A program made the translations under genes and the position numbers. This document shows, in pieces, positions 1 through 13,189 of a stretch of 37,500 nucleotides of DNA. The notes under the pieces are model-generated. The model was not told where the DNA came from, ran no database searches, and worked only from the letters and a program-made list of their open reading frames with translations. Source of the DNA: Chrysomallon squamiferum (lineage: Eukaryota > Mollusca > Gastropoda > Neomphalida > Peltospiridae); contig CM022673.1 of the NCBI GenBank assembly GCA_012295275.1, positions 25,522,261 through 25,559,760 of the forward strand, read 5' to 3'. Position 1 is the stretch's first letter. Every line of letters starts with the position of its first letter.

Positions 1-172
1 AATTGGATTTCCCCCCAACAGTAATGTAGGAATAAAATTGATGAAGCAATTAAAAGAGATTATTATTAATTTTTTAATTTAAAAAAAAAAAATGTATTGA
101 TTGTTGCTTTTTCAGTAACTGTGCTATTGTATTTGTAATAAAATTATTAAATTTATAAAATAATAATAAAAA

Positions 173-252
<80 letters not shown>

Positions 253-290
253 TTATTACTAGTAGTAATAATAATAATAATAATAATATC
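173..290. repeat. (TAC)n/(TAA)n trinucleotide microsatellite
   Basis: About 26 TAC units, then TAT/TAG/TAA units. The reverse-strand poly-Val frame is due to this repeat. Bases 1-172 and 291-1190 show only AT-rich DNA with no gene seen. Confidence 0.95.
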
Positions 291-1192
291 ACAATGCTTT
301 CTGATATAAGCTTTTTATTAAATTGACATCCAAATGCAGGAGACCAAGCTAAAGCATCCTAGTGACAGAAGCTGTAACAATAACACACACTTGAAAACAA
401 TGACAGGAATTAGATGATGTGACCTTGCTGAATAACAAAACAAAAGTCCTGAACAATCTGTGAGACTGAAAACATTGCAGAGTTTAACAAGTCTTTAATA
501 CACACTAATTAGTTATAATTGTTATCTATACACAAAAAAAAAAAAATAAATTAAATTTAAAATTAAAAATAACAATTACTCATTAATCTGATTGTCAGGT
601 GGTATTGGATACTTCATTTTAAAAATCATTCCAACAGAATTTCTTGTTTATTAAAATATTTTTTATTTTTTATATTTATTTTTTTCTTTCAAATTAATAA
701 AAGATAAATTTGCAGCACAGAGTGAAGCTTTTTTTTTGAAGATCTGTCTCAAAATATTTATTATTAAAATAACTAAAGATTATAAAGCCAAACTGGACGA
801 AGATCTATTGGTCTAGAATGCAACAGTTGAGAAAGGTGAAAGGAAATTAACTTTTGAAAACGTCATCTCGAATACTTACATCTCTATTCTGAAAGCTTTC
901 CAATAAAAAAAACATTCATCACTTTAAATTTACAAACACAACTATATCGCAGTAAAATAATCCCTTGTTCAACTTTACCCAAAGAAGTTCAAATAAATAA
1001 AAAAAGAAAAGAAAAGAAAGGAAACAAAAAGCGTGGATGAAGTCGTACACCAAATAACGACAGAATCAATTTATGAATAAAACGCCTGATGAAAAAAAAA
1101 AAACAAATCTTCTCCTGTTCAGTGGACACAAAAAGCAAGTGATTTAATGGAAGAAGAAGAAGAAAAAAAAAAAATCTTTTCATTTTTGCTAA

Positions 1193-1460
1193 TTAAACTG
1201 AAGATGGCCATAACAAGCTGGCCAAACACAGCTCATTAGCGGGAGTATTCCAGCAAATAAAGTCGGCGATGCGTGAAGGATCATTATCAGCCATCTTTTC
1301 TTCACAGTCAATCACAGCACGCGCTCTGGGCCACATCAGTCGATGACGTTTTACAGCCGATGCTAAACAGCGCACCGTTCGTTCACGCTTCAGGAAGCTT
1401 TGTTCATCTGTCACCCTTCTATGAATAACATCGGCGATTGGGAGATAAAAACCCCACTGC
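1193..1460. other. CpG-containing complex island, function unknown
   Basis: Roughly 16 CpG within about 190 bases, in CpG-poor surroundings. The reverse strand stays open for 73 codons (1414-1193), beginning GTG rather than ATG, with fairly normal amino-acid mix (CWNTPANELCLASLLWP) but no recognised family. It could be an untranslated exon, promoter, old coding fragment or regulatory element. Confidence 0.3.
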
Positions 1461-1575
1461 CAAACACTGACAATAAGCCCACTCAGAAAAGTGAGAAGTA
1501 ATCTTTTCTAATGCATTGTATTGCATTAGATCGATTTATAATTTATAACTGCATTAAAAGGGATTATTATTATTA

Positions 1576-1606
<31 letters not shown>

Positions 1607-1984
1607 TTTTTCTGTATTTTATGTCTGCTACCCTAACTAGAATAATAATATTTTCTGTTGTTGTTAGTTTTGACTTCTTTTCAAACAAGAAGTCATGAAA
1701 TAAAAAATAAAAAATTATAAAAAAAATATATATACCCCCAAATAAATGTTCAGCCAAGTTTTTATTCTTATAATGGGTAAAAATGAAAGACAAAAATTCA
1801 AAGAAAAGCAATCTGATCATGTGATTTCAGTTTTTTAAATATGCATTTCCACCATTCATGAATTAATGAATATACTTGTTACAAATAAATGAATATGTAG
1901 AGAACGCACCTGTACTGATTAGTATTATAACAGGTGTCTGCCAGTTTGTTTCATAAATATTAATAACTTGTCTTTTTCAGTGTA

Positions 1985-2270
1985 GACATGCCTCATAAAT
2001 CAGTAATATTTTCATCAATATTTCATATTAGTAGAAAATTTAGGTGTTTTTTTTTTAGTTTTAATATGTTTCGTAGGATTAGGAGAAGTTTCATTTTTCA
2101 GTTGTTAACATACTTCATAATATCAGTAGGAATTTTTGTGTTTTTGGGGTGGGTTTTTTTTATGATATTAATGTACGTAATAATATTATTAGAAATTTTA
2201 ACATTTCAAAGTATTAGTAGAAATTTAGTTTTTTAGTGTTAAAATGTCTTCATAATAGAAATTTTTGCTC
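1985..2270. repeat. Degenerate ~80 bp AT-rich tandem repeat
   Basis: Loose repetition of AATATTAGTAGAAATTT, TTTTTAGTTTTAATATG and CTTCATAAT. The forward open frame across it is not credible as protein because it is a repeat of low complexity. Confidence 0.45.
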
Positions 2271-2959
2271 TCTTTGCAAACACACACACACACACACACA
2301 CAAATGTTCTATATTCAGAAAACCAACTTTTAGCCAAAACTGTCACCCCCACTAAACAAATGTATTATTATTAAGAAAATTGTTGCCATATAGTTTCAGC
2401 CTGGGATAGATTTTTTTAAATAACTCTTTATAACATGTTCTATACTTCAAAATTATTATTAGTCATTAATTTGCATTTAAAATTATTATTGTTAGAAACC
2501 ACAGTCAAAATATTTAAATATTTATTACTTCCTTTATTATCAAGATAATACAGGAAATATATAACCAGAATCTCAAAGCACTGTCTAGATTTTGCATAGA
2601 TACTTAAACTATGATAATTTAAATATCTATGTAATTAATTTCTTTTGGAGGGTGTGGATTTGAGGAATATTCAGATTTCAATTGTTTCAGTTTTATCAAG
2701 CATGACAGTTATTTTACATCAAGAGAGGATAAGAACAAACATTAAAGACTAAAACCTGTGTAAGTGTGTGTATGTATGTATGTCTGTAAGTGTGTAAGTA
2801 TGTATGTATGTATAGTCAGGAGGCAGATAAGACCAGTGACAGTCTCTGATGTCTCTCAAAACACTTGAATTGGTTCAAGTGCTCATTATTCTATTTGTGT
2901 ACACGCTTATAGTTTACACTGTTACAGTAATATCATACAACGAATACCAAGTATCTTAT

Positions 2960-2960
<1 letters not shown>

Positions 2961-3014
<54 letters not shown>

Positions 3015-3045
3015 ACACACACACACACACACATACATACATATT
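2961..3045. repeat. (CA)n microsatellite
   Basis: About 40 CA units with one CATA interruption, followed by CATA-rich sequence. Other CA/TG tracts in the left part: 2278-2302, 2762-2812, 8063-8080, 13976-13997, 14516-14543 and 15809-15828. Confidence 0.95.
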
Positions 3046-3639
3046 TCTGCGTTTGTTGTTTCATGCATACACACATACATAGGCATATACAAACACATAT
3101 AATACATACACAGATACAGATACAGTTATATCAAGGCTGTAAACTTTTCAGTACAATTCAGTTAGTGCAACAAATCCCACAAACATTGTCATCATAAAAA
3201 TATATCAGTAATACTACTCAATCAAATGAACTCTGTACAAAGGCTACAACTTTCTTCCTTTTCACAAAAATATATGTTTATAAATAAACTCTAAATAAGG
3301 AAGATAAAAATTAATCATATAAATTATTTTAGTACATTTCTATTTTTTCTCAGCACACTTTAGTAACTAAGTAATATTTTTCTTCAAACACATTTTTCTT
3401 TTTAATGTTCTTTGATATCACAAAAAGTGTATCATTAAAAACGTTACATGTAATTCAGTTCTAAATGCCATTCGTTTAGAAACAGCAGTTCATAATTAAA
3501 TTTTTGTCTAAATGAAAAATTCACATCAAAATTCGAAACAAAATATTCAGTGACATTTTATTGTGATTTTTATATTTCAAATTACTGACATCATCAATTA
3601 ATGTAACTGGGACAGTAGCGAATTACCTTTTATTATCCT

Positions 3640-3800
3640 GACAAAAAAAAAAAAAAAAAAAAAAAAAATTCAATATTCTATTTATATTCTATTTCTCTTA
3701 GAAAAACAATTTAATTTTTTTTTTTTTTAAATTATTTAATTCTTTTATCTATCTATCTATCTATCTATCTATATATATATATATATATACACACACACAT
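3640..3800. repeat. Poly(A), (ATCT)n and (AT)n tracts
   Basis: A run of ~27 A (3641-3667), then seven ATCT units and an AT run near 3750-3790. Similar A-rich or AAATA-rich low-complexity stretches occur at 5423-5470, 5608-5720 and 6600-6770. No gene is seen from 3046 to 5760. Confidence 0.9.
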
Positions 3801-3879
3801 ATCTGAAAATGGAAATACATCACTGTCTAGCTTCAAGTAAGATCTCACTAACTAATACCAAACCTCTCGAAATGAAAAA

Positions 3880-4215
3880 GTTTTGAAAACTCCACACATA
3901 GATCAGCTAGCGCAATACAAAGCGATACCTTACCATTAAGAATCCCCTCCATGTGACTGTTTGAGTGAATGAGTGGTAATCCACTAACCCAGCAGATGCT
4001 ACCTGCCTGTACTGCTTGTCCTCAGCTGACTTACCACTGCTTGCATAATGTTATCAAAATTCATAAACCTCCATTTACATAACACTTACTTATTCAAGCT
4101 TTTAATAGGCCCCATTAAATGAAATAATGGGGAAATTACGCTGCTATCAGAATATGGGTTTAAGCTCTGTTGTGGTGGCAGGAATTTGTAAGAACCCGAT
4201 GAATGAAAGAAACTG
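3880..4215. other. Complex non-repetitive island
   Basis: Balanced composition between AT-rich repeats; two stretches (3900-4060 and 4100-4210) show no frame or repeat structure. Possibly regulatory; nothing definite seen. Confidence 0.2.
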
Positions 4216-4320
4216 TGAAAGTGTTACAAAGAAATTATCACCTTGGTATTTTATAAATATACATATATAGATAGATATATATATGTATATATATCTATAT
4301 ATACATATATAGATATATAT

Positions 4321-4616
4321 ACTGACGAAAATAGTTACCTTGTTCCATACAATTTATTTGCTTCATAATGTGATGTATTTTTTTAACAACATGTTTTATA
4401 TATATATATATATTATAATAATTAATGCTTGTGTGAATATATATATTTTGTATGATGTTTTCACAGAATTGTATTTATGAATGTACCACAGATAATGTAG
4501 TTATATATATAAAGACAAAAATAGTTATCATTGTTAATAGTTTATTTGACATATGTGAAGGATTTTTTAAGAACATGTTTTAAAACTAATACAATATTAT
4601 AATAATTAATGCTTTC
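4321..4616. repeat. Two diverged ~105-bp copies
   Basis: 4321-4428 and about 4511-4610 share GACAAAAATAGTTA, TTTATTTG, AACATGTTTTA and ATTATAATAATTAATGCTT in the same order. The second copy passes into the tandem array that starts near 4600. Confidence 0.6.
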
Positions 4617-5115
4617 AGAATAAAACCCTGTAATAATAATTGTGTTTAGTAGGAATAATTTTTTGAAACACTAATAATTAAAATGTTCTTTAGGAAAAAA
4701 CTTTCAGAATATGAAACACTGTAATAACTAATAGTGTGTTAAATATGAATAACTTTCAGAATATGAAACACTGTAATAACTAATAATGTGTTTAGTAGGA
4801 ATAATTTTCAGAATATAAAACACTGTAATAACTAATAATGTGTTTAGTAGGAAAAACTTTGAATGTGTTTATGAAAAACTTTCAGAAATGAAACACTGTA
4901 ATAACTAATAGTGTGTTAAATATGAATAACTTTCAGAATAAAACACTGTAATAACTAATGTCATTTAATAGGAGTAACTGTCAGAATATAAAACACTGTA
5001 ATAACTAATGTGTTAAAAAGGCTTTCAGAATATAAAAACTATAACTAATAATGTGTTTAGTGGAAATAACTTTGAGAATATGAAACTGTAATAACTATAA
5101 TGTGTTTTACAAGAA
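4600..5115. repeat. Degenerate ~55-60 bp tandem repeat, about 8-9 copies
   Basis: Recurring CTTTCAGAATATGAAACACT, GTAATAACTAATAATGTGTT and TAGTAGGAATAA. Copy number is approximate because units are shortened and altered. Confidence 0.82.
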
Positions 5116-5422
5116 TAACACTACATAATATAATATTTGTGTTTTTTAAAAATTACTTTCTTCACATGCTAACAACTAATGCTGTTTTATGATAATAACT
5201 TTCTGAACATATTTAACTGAAGTAATTAATAATATTATTTACAGGAGATACTTCCTTATCACAGTAATCACTATTAATGTGGTTTTATAGGAAACACTCT
5301 CACACATACCTCAACCTGACAGTTATTAACAGGATGATTATAGAATGATTTTACAAGAAAAAATAATAATACAGAACAAAAACAACCATAAGAATTCCCC
5401 CCCTCCATCCAAAACACTCATG

Positions 5423-5456
<34 letters not shown>

Positions 5457-5759
5457 AAAAAAACACAAAAAGAATAAATGGGAAAAAACAGCAATACATT
5501 GCATTATATATCAAAAGAATAATTTGAGGAATTGCAATTTTTTTTTTTCGCTTTACATGTTTTTTCTTTTTCTTTCTTTCTTCCTTTATTTATTATATAT
5601 TTCTTTAAAAAAAAAAAAAAAAAAAGTTTCTTTATAAGAATGTCTGACACTATATCATAATATCCGTTTCTTGAATACATGAAAAAAAAAAATTGAAAAA
5701 AAAAAAAAAATTATTTATATTTTTGAAAAACCAATCTATTACAAACGACACCATAAATA

Positions 5760-6425
5760 CATTTCTCAATGTGCTGCAGAGTTCACAAACTGCATAAAAT
5801 AAGGCTCAAATGCGAGTTTTACGATTTTACTCGGTGCATTTCGAGTTATCTGATTAAGCTCGTCACCCTAGGCCAGGGTTCAGCGAGGTATTTTGTGTCG
5901 ATATTCCCAGGCTGATAGCATGTACCTGTCACTCCTCTCACTACACAGGTGATCATCACTGGTCCTCGGCCCACTGCAAAGCCCAGTTATCTCCCACGAA
6001 TTAAACTGTCAAGAGTGCATACATTTGGTGTGTAATTATGACAAATTAGGGAGATGTGCATCGGTTTATTTGAACACAAACCCCTGCAGCACCTTCCTGG
6101 TTTCTCAGTCAACCTTTAGGCACAAAAAAATAAAAATAAAATAAAAATAAAAAAAAAATAAAAATTCAAGAGATCTATACCTGTTCTTCCAAAAAAAAAA
6201 AAAAGTGCCTCACCTCTGTCAGCTATCACCCTCTATCAGAACATCTCCCCCTCCCCTCCAGCTACAAAACAACAAAGATCCCACACTAAGTCTGCCCTGA
6301 GAGGATATTTGCAATCTGTAGTGGTCAGTACTAATGTCCGGCCTGGAGCAACTGTCCACCCCAGTTTACTGACCAGTCTCCAGGATTCTGTCACTTGGAC
6401 ATAAAGGTGTTACATAAACTCTCTC
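5760..6425. other. Complex non-repetitive island, candidate regulatory element
   Basis: Two higher-complexity stretches (about 5760-6120 and 6195-6425) between A-rich low-complexity DNA. No open frame of note. The sequence is balanced in composition, with possible E-box (CAGGTG) and homeodomain-type (GATTAA) sites. Confidence 0.3.
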
Positions 6426-7397
6426 TCTCTCTCTCTCTCAGCTTTCTACTTTTATTGCACATTGTGTGGGTAATGTTCTCATGCAAGTCTTTTGTATTCA
6501 AAGTATATACAGCCATAGCGTGTTTGAGTAATTAAGAACATCAGAAGTAATAAATGAAATGAAATGAAATAAAATGTAATAAAACAAGACAAAACCAAGA
6601 ACAAAAGAGATAATAAAAAAAAAAAAAATATATAAATAAATAAAATAAAATAAAATAAAAAAAATAAAATAAAAAAAAAAAATAAATAAAATAAAATAAA
6701 ATAAATTAATATATAAATAAGTAATAAATAAACAAATTTAAAAAAAATAAAAATAAAAATAAAAATTGATTGGATGTAAGATAATTGTATACATATATGT
6801 GTATGTACAGTTAAGTGTTAATGTTACATAAAACCAGATATAATTCAATAATTTCAAATGATTCTGACTGTGTGTTTGGACAAACAGGTACAACTCATCT
6901 GTTTTGATTTACACTGAACTCTGATCTAGAATGACCCATTATCTAATGAGCTGCAGGATCATACATCATAAAATCACTAACCCAGCTTTTTTCACGTTCC
7001 AACCACTACGAGCTCTGTGGAAGCATACCAAAGACTGTCTCCATTTTTCTGTCTCAGGGTATTTTACAAATCAATGAAAGCCTGTTGACAACTGGAAGCA
7101 GATTTCATTTCTCAAAATATTATATTAAACCAAGAATTTAGTTGTTTTTTAAAATAATTTTTAAAGTTTAACTGGTAAATCAGTCAACTTAAATGTCAAC
7201 ACAAAACTATGGTAGGTTAGTGAATTAATTTCATAAAATATTAACTGCAGTATATTTCTACATCAGTTCTTCTTCAAGTTCCAAAACAAATTTAAGTTTT
7301 GAATTGCAGGTTGATCTTCTTGCAGATATTCAGATGTGCATTGCATACACACCCAGTAAAGGTTAACGATCTTCTGAGATCACAAAATGTAACAATA

Positions 7398-7712
7398 CAG
7401 GTTGAGAATCCTTTATTCAGAATTTTTCGGCCTTGTAGTGTTTAGGATTTCGGAATATTTGAGATTTTTGGAATATTAGGAGATAGCATGAGAACAGAAT
7501 TTATCTCTAAATACTAATTCCATTTATTTTTCACATACAACTTACACAGATGGTCTGCAAGTTTTTTTAAAATAATATTTTTAATAATTTTCTCCATAAA
7601 ATATGGTTTGTATAAGCAAGAAAAGTCTAAAAAAAACTGTAAGATATTATTATTTCAATTTCTCGGAAAAAGTTTCAGATTTCAGAATTTCAGATAAAGG
7701 ATCCTCAAACTG
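7398..7712. mobile_element. Non-autonomous TA-flanked DNA transposon (Tc1/mariner-pogo-like MITE)
   Basis: The left end CAGGTTGAGAATCCTTTATT and the reverse complement of the right end (CAGTTTGAGGATCCTTTATC) are nearly the same over ~25 bases, and both ends are flanked by TA, the target duplication of Tc1/mariner/pogo elements. The interior (about 315 bp in total) has no coding capacity. Ends and interior (TTTTTAATAATTTT, GGTTTGTATA) resemble, from memory, mammalian Tigger/pogo-type short elements that begin CAGGTTGAGTATCCCTTATC. Confidence 0.7.
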
Positions 7713-8149
7713 TATAAAGACTTGAACACATCAACGTTGTTGTTGTTGCTGTTGTTGTTGTTTTATCAAAACTCTTTACAGTAGACTACGTTTGTACACC
7801 ACCCATTGAACCTGATTTATCTCGTTTACAAAAAGTTTAAAATAACACTTGAAGAAAAATAATATTATATATACAACTAGATAATAAACATTACAATACA
7901 ATGAACGACAGTGTAAACATAACCAGTACTCAATGCTCCTGGTGAAACACTGAGTAAACAGAGCTGGAAATAAAACATTGAGTACTCTTGTCTGATAACC
8001 AGTCCTTGTGAGTAAAATATTTAAAATATCAACATAGTAAACAAAATAACATGTGCATGCATGCACACACACACACACGCAAACATATATACCAACCTGT
8101 TTTTGCAACTTGCTCATAAAACTACTCAGTTTATGCAATTTGATTTTCA

Positions 8150-8520
8150 TTATTTCATAAAAATACTCTCATTTCAATGTCATTTTAATTGTTATTTCAA
8201 AAAAATATATATTAACTTTTTTCATCATTACTTCAATCATTTTCAGTTTTACTTTATCTTTACTTCATAAGGATGCTCACTTCTTCAGTCTTTTTTTCGT
8301 CAAAATACTCACTTCATTCAATCTAATTTTCATCATTTCATTAAAAAAAATACTCACCTTTTCAGTCTTATTTTCACAAAAAATACTCACTTTTCCAGTC
8401 TTATTTTTCATCAAAAGTACTCACTTTTCCAGTCTTATTTTTCATCAAAAATACTCACTTTTCCAGTCTCATTTTTCACAAAAATACTCACTTCTTTTCA
8501 ATCGGACTTTCATCAGTTTA
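8150..8520. repeat. Degenerate ~33-45 bp tandem repeat
   Basis: Recurring ATACTCACTTTTCCAGTCTT and ATTTTTCATCAAAA; the right-hand copies (8370-8500) are most alike. It ends just before the complex island at 8560. Confidence 0.75.
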
Positions 8521-8559
8521 TTTCCATTCCACACAAGTTTATTTTTTTTATTTTTTACG

Positions 8560-8750
8560 ACTCACAAATCGTGTTGCTCACTAACATCAGTGTGAGTTCT
8601 CTCTCTCACTCACGCCTTTCTCGTCAGCCCTGTTTCTGTTGTCGCCTGACAAGCCGCAATCACTGAGACAGTCGCAACACCACAGCAGTGTCACAGGGAA
8701 AAACGAGCCATTTGAGAAGGGCATGTAATGATGCTCATTAAGAAAAAGAT

Positions 8751-8786
<36 letters not shown>

Positions 8787-9120
8787 GTGGGCCCCTCACC
8801 TTCACTGATACCCCTGTACAAGCTGCACACTCCGCCTCATTAGAATCACAGCTTCATTAGGCAGCATTTCACTGCAGCTGAAACTCAGGAATCAGAAGGA
8901 GGAAATTAGAAGCATTTGATGGCAGCTTGACTTTTCCAGCTCGCTTTCCACATCGTTTCCTTCCCCAGGACAGGATGCGAGAATCGGTGGGAATTCCGCA
9001 AAGAAATTATCAAATTGCCATTCTCGGTTTAAATGAGAGAAGTCTCAAGACTGATTGCTCTGAATGAGCAGTGAGTGATCTGTGATCGGAGCAGTCCGTG
9101 GAGAGTGATGTGACGTTGTG
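8560..9120. other. Complex non-repetitive island, candidate regulatory element
   Basis: About 500 bases of balanced composition around a (CT)n tract, with several TCATTAG/AATTAGA homeodomain-like words. No coding frame with family similarity. Confidence 0.3.
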
Positions 9121-10169
9121 ATACCTTTTGTTTGAAGTTTTACTGTCTTTTGTAAACCTCATCTTTCTCTGTTAAAACTGAAAGCACCTTCTCACAACAT
9201 TCCGACAGTAATGAATATTATAAATATTGACATCGTTTTCAGAATTTTCATATTGTTGGATTGTGTCTGAGTTTGAGTGTTATATATGATGTATATATGT
9301 TTCATTTGAAAATAGGAAATGCCATTAGTCTTCAAATGTGTTATTTGTACCAATGCTAGCAAAAAGTTAAAATGAGTAAATGGTTTGTAAAAAAAGTTCA
9401 ACAGGTAAACTGAATTCACAACTGAAGTATTGACAGCACCTGAATGAAACATTTCATTATGCAAAAACTAACTAGAAAAACCAGATATTCTAGATATAAG
9501 ATATTATGTTAGAATTTTGAAAAATATCATATTTATAATGTGATGGAATAATGGACACATAGTAAAACAATGATGATTATTTGAACAAACACGTTCCAAC
9601 AGAAACCATTGGTTTTGTCTAAAAGCACACAATTAACAAAAACCAGTTTTTTTTTCCTCTGTATTTATTGTAACATTGTTTTAATTTCATGCCTCAGTGA
9701 CTCTGATTAGAACAAATATAATCAGCTGTTAAATATTTCTTAATGCAACAATCACATTTTAGAAATTATTACATTTTTTTAATAAGATAAATTTACCTGT
9801 TTTTTTGTTCTACGTTTTCAAAAATAACACAAGCATTTAATTAACTAGTTTTCCAAATCATTAAATACTGCATATTACTTAATATCTTCTTACTCGTAAT
9901 GATTAAAAATTACAAAATATTTACTAACAACGACAGTATTTAATAAGCCAAATTTATCTTCTTATTTATAATAATTAAAAATTAATACAATATTTTAATA
10001 AAGGGAGAGATTTAAAAAAAAAAAAAAAAAATTCTCTTTTTTTTTTTACTCCTTTTATAGCATTAAAAATATAAACTACTTAATAAGCTGGATTCAGTGT
10101 TGATAAAAAAAACAGTACACAATTTTAATAAACTTTTTTTAAAAACTTTTTTTCACTTTTTTCTTGCTG

Positions 10170-10450
10170 TAGACTTGAACAGATGATGTCTGTTTTAACA
10201 GTACGATGTCAGATTCTTGTCAAATCGGCTCTTCTGTCTGACAAACCAAGTCTTTCCTTTCGCTGGTCAGCAAGGGTGATTAACAAACAGTCATAACCTC
10301 TGCTTTTATCCGATCTATCACCCTACTGCATGACTAATTAGTCGCTGTGCGATGAGATGAAAATAGCCGACTCCTCTTCCCACAGGCTTAATTTGCTAAC
10401 AAACCAACGTGATGGGTGGGCCAGCAGAAGATAACCACCTGACTCACCAG
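10170..10450. other. Complex island with a 12-bp TAATTA palindrome, candidate regulatory element
   Basis: A GC-richer 280-base island containing the perfect palindrome GACTAATTAGTC (10332-10343), a homeodomain-type core, and nearby GATA-like words (ATCTATCA, AGATAA). No coding frame. Confidence 0.35.
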
Positions 10451-11617
10451 TTTAAAAAACATAAAAACAATGTCTGAGACTTTTTATATATACCTGTGTG
10501 TGTGTGTGTGTTTTTATATATATATATGCATCTAAATATTATGTATTTGTTACCATAATCATAAAAAAGAAAGTTTGAAAAGTGTACTGTTTTTCTTAAT
10601 TAATGAGAAAAAAAAATATCTGACTTGCATTTGAAATGTAACTAGAATGTTTGACATATTTATATATATAAATATATTTTTACAGATAAGCTGGTACATT
10701 CACAAAAAAAGAAGGAAAGTTTATTATCATTTTTCCTAGTTAGCTTTCACAAATGCAGGGGGAAATCACCAAGAATATTCCTTTTTATTATTGAAATGGT
10801 ACTTTTTGTGTGTTTTTAAATTTATTTAAAATTATTTTTTTTATCTTGAAAATTGAACCCATCATAATTGTTGAGTTTACTCTCTATTTCTGAAGAGCAG
10901 AAATGGGTTCTTTGAAGGAATTCAGTAACTAAAATCCAAAAGAAAAGTTTTATTTCATGACACCTTTAACTTATTTTAACCTATGGTTATACAACAGTAT
11001 ATACACGGTAAAGGATCTGACATCATATAAGGAGAAAAACTATGATACCTATATATAATATCATTTTTATTAGCAGTATTGTACTGGGTTTTCTTAAAGT
11101 TATTTCCCACAAACAGGAGAGCACCTACCACAGGTTTTGCTCATCTTTCTCTGGAGACAGAAATAGAGAATTTAAACTTTCAACCCATCAGACTCAGGCT
11201 ACATTTTGACTACCAAGCAGTGTTACTAATTAAACATAAAAATAAATAAATAACAAATACTTAACAAATTATAACATGAATGTTTTTCAAAAACTTCAAA
11301 ATATTTAATCTATAACTCTGACAAACTCAGGTAAACTTTTTCTCACACTGTTTGGTTGATTTGTCATTGAATATAAAACACAAAGTTTTATTATTTATAA
11401 ATTCAAAGTTGACACTCTGTTCATTTATTTACAAGTTAAAACTAACTGAATTTTGGCTTCGTATAAGTGGTGGTTTATCATAGCAGCAGATAACTGTTTC
11501 TAAATAAAAGTTTAAATAAAATAAAAATCAAAAAAAAAAAAGAAAAATAGATGTGTGTGGATTCATCACCAATTCAGTTTTTAAAATACAAGGTACTGAA
11601 TAATAATAATAATAATA

Positions 11618-11706
11618 ATTAAACAAACAAACAAACAAACAAACAAACAAACAAACAAACAAACAAACAAACATATAATAAATAAATAAATAAATAAATA
11701 AATAGA
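11618..11706. repeat. (AAAC)n then (AAAT)n microsatellite
   Basis: About 13 AAAC units followed by ATATAATA and about 6-7 AAAT units. Reverse-strand frames reading CLFV repeats are by-products. The surrounding 10,450-12,270 is AT-rich with no gene seen. Confidence 0.95.
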
Positions 11707-12273
11707 TACTGATGTATATTATTATATCAGGAATAACATTACTCTGTTTAAAAAACCAGTTTAAACATTGTCTAGGTGAATGATTCAAATAACTGGCTTA
11801 ATGATTATAAAAGAATAGATTAGTTTCTCTGGGACAATCACAAGCTACCTAACTGCATTGTCTGCACCTTTCAGAAGACACATATTCAAACACAATAACA
11901 GAAAAAACACAGTCATACATACACACATACACACATAAACTTACAAAATAAATTTTTAACAATGTAACAAAAAACAAAACTGTATTTTTCATTATATGAA
12001 AAACATCAATAACCTAATTCATTAACTATAACTTGAGTGTAACAAATAAAACAACATATGGCCTTTAATGTTTGAACTGTTTATAAATTAACTTAAGCAC
12101 ATAAACCAAGGTAATGTTCAGAACACAGTTTACAACTTACACTGGCACCAGAACCATTTACCACCATACATTCTGTTATTTATCAACTAAGTATTAGGCA
12201 CAGGTAAATATAATTTAATTTCCACGTTTATTCCAGTACTTATTATATTGTGGACATTGTTAAACAAACTGGA

Positions 12274-12424
12274 ACATTAGTCTACTTGCTGTTCTGTTAC
12301 ATTAGTCTACTTGCTGTTCTGTTACATTAGTCTACTTGCTGTTCTGTTACATTAGTCTACTTGCTGTTCTGTTACATTAGTCTACTTGCTGTTCTGTTAC
12401 ATTAGTCTACTTGCAGTTCTGTTA
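12274..12424. repeat. 25-bp minisatellite, 6 copies
   Basis: ACATTAGTCTACTTGCTGTT plus CTGTT repeated six times; the last copy has one change (TTGCAG). Nothing genic is attached. Confidence 0.95.
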
Positions 12425-13189
12425 CATTCCTAGAAAGAAGTATTGTAGAAAAACAGAGAAGTGCTCTTAACGATATTTAAAGTAACGTGTTCAGCATATT
12501 TTGATATACGTTATCATATATTAGTAATAAATAATGAAGAAGCCAGTTTTAATACACATAATGATATTTAATGTATCAGACCAGCATGTTGTGTAAAAGA
12601 TTATCATACACTAGTAATTAATAATGTAGAAAAATGTTTTATTACATATACTAATATTCAATGTTTCATGAGGTGCATGTATTTTGATACCTATGGGATC
12701 ATAATCTTGCCAGTTAACAGAAACGTGGCCAAAAAATATTAAAAATTAAAAATTAAAAAATTAAAAATTGCAGAAAAATAACTAGAATATGTATAATTAT
12801 TCTTACTGTCATTTTAGATATACTTGTTACTATTTTGCCAAAAATGTAACAACACTATTGTATTATTACAACATATCACTACATTATTACATATTCAAGT
12901 ATATTTAATATTACTTACAACATATCTATTTTATTTCACAGGAGGTAGTAAAAATCACATCTAACTATGTTTATCAAGAGGTGGATGTTACAGTTATATG
13001 CATCATATACCTTACAGTGTATCTGCACATGGAGAAAGATGTCTTAAATATATTTAACAGTTATTTTACATGTAGAAATAAATAATAGAGAAGCATGTCT
13101 AAAATATAATTAATGATAATTAAATATAATTATACATATGACAGAGGTAAATATATTATACTAGTTAGAAATAACATTTATGTATGCAT

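Noticed and set aside
12274-12424. CRISPR-like regular repeat
   Set aside because: The six 25-bp units are directly adjacent without unique spacers and the genome is eukaryotic; it is a minisatellite.
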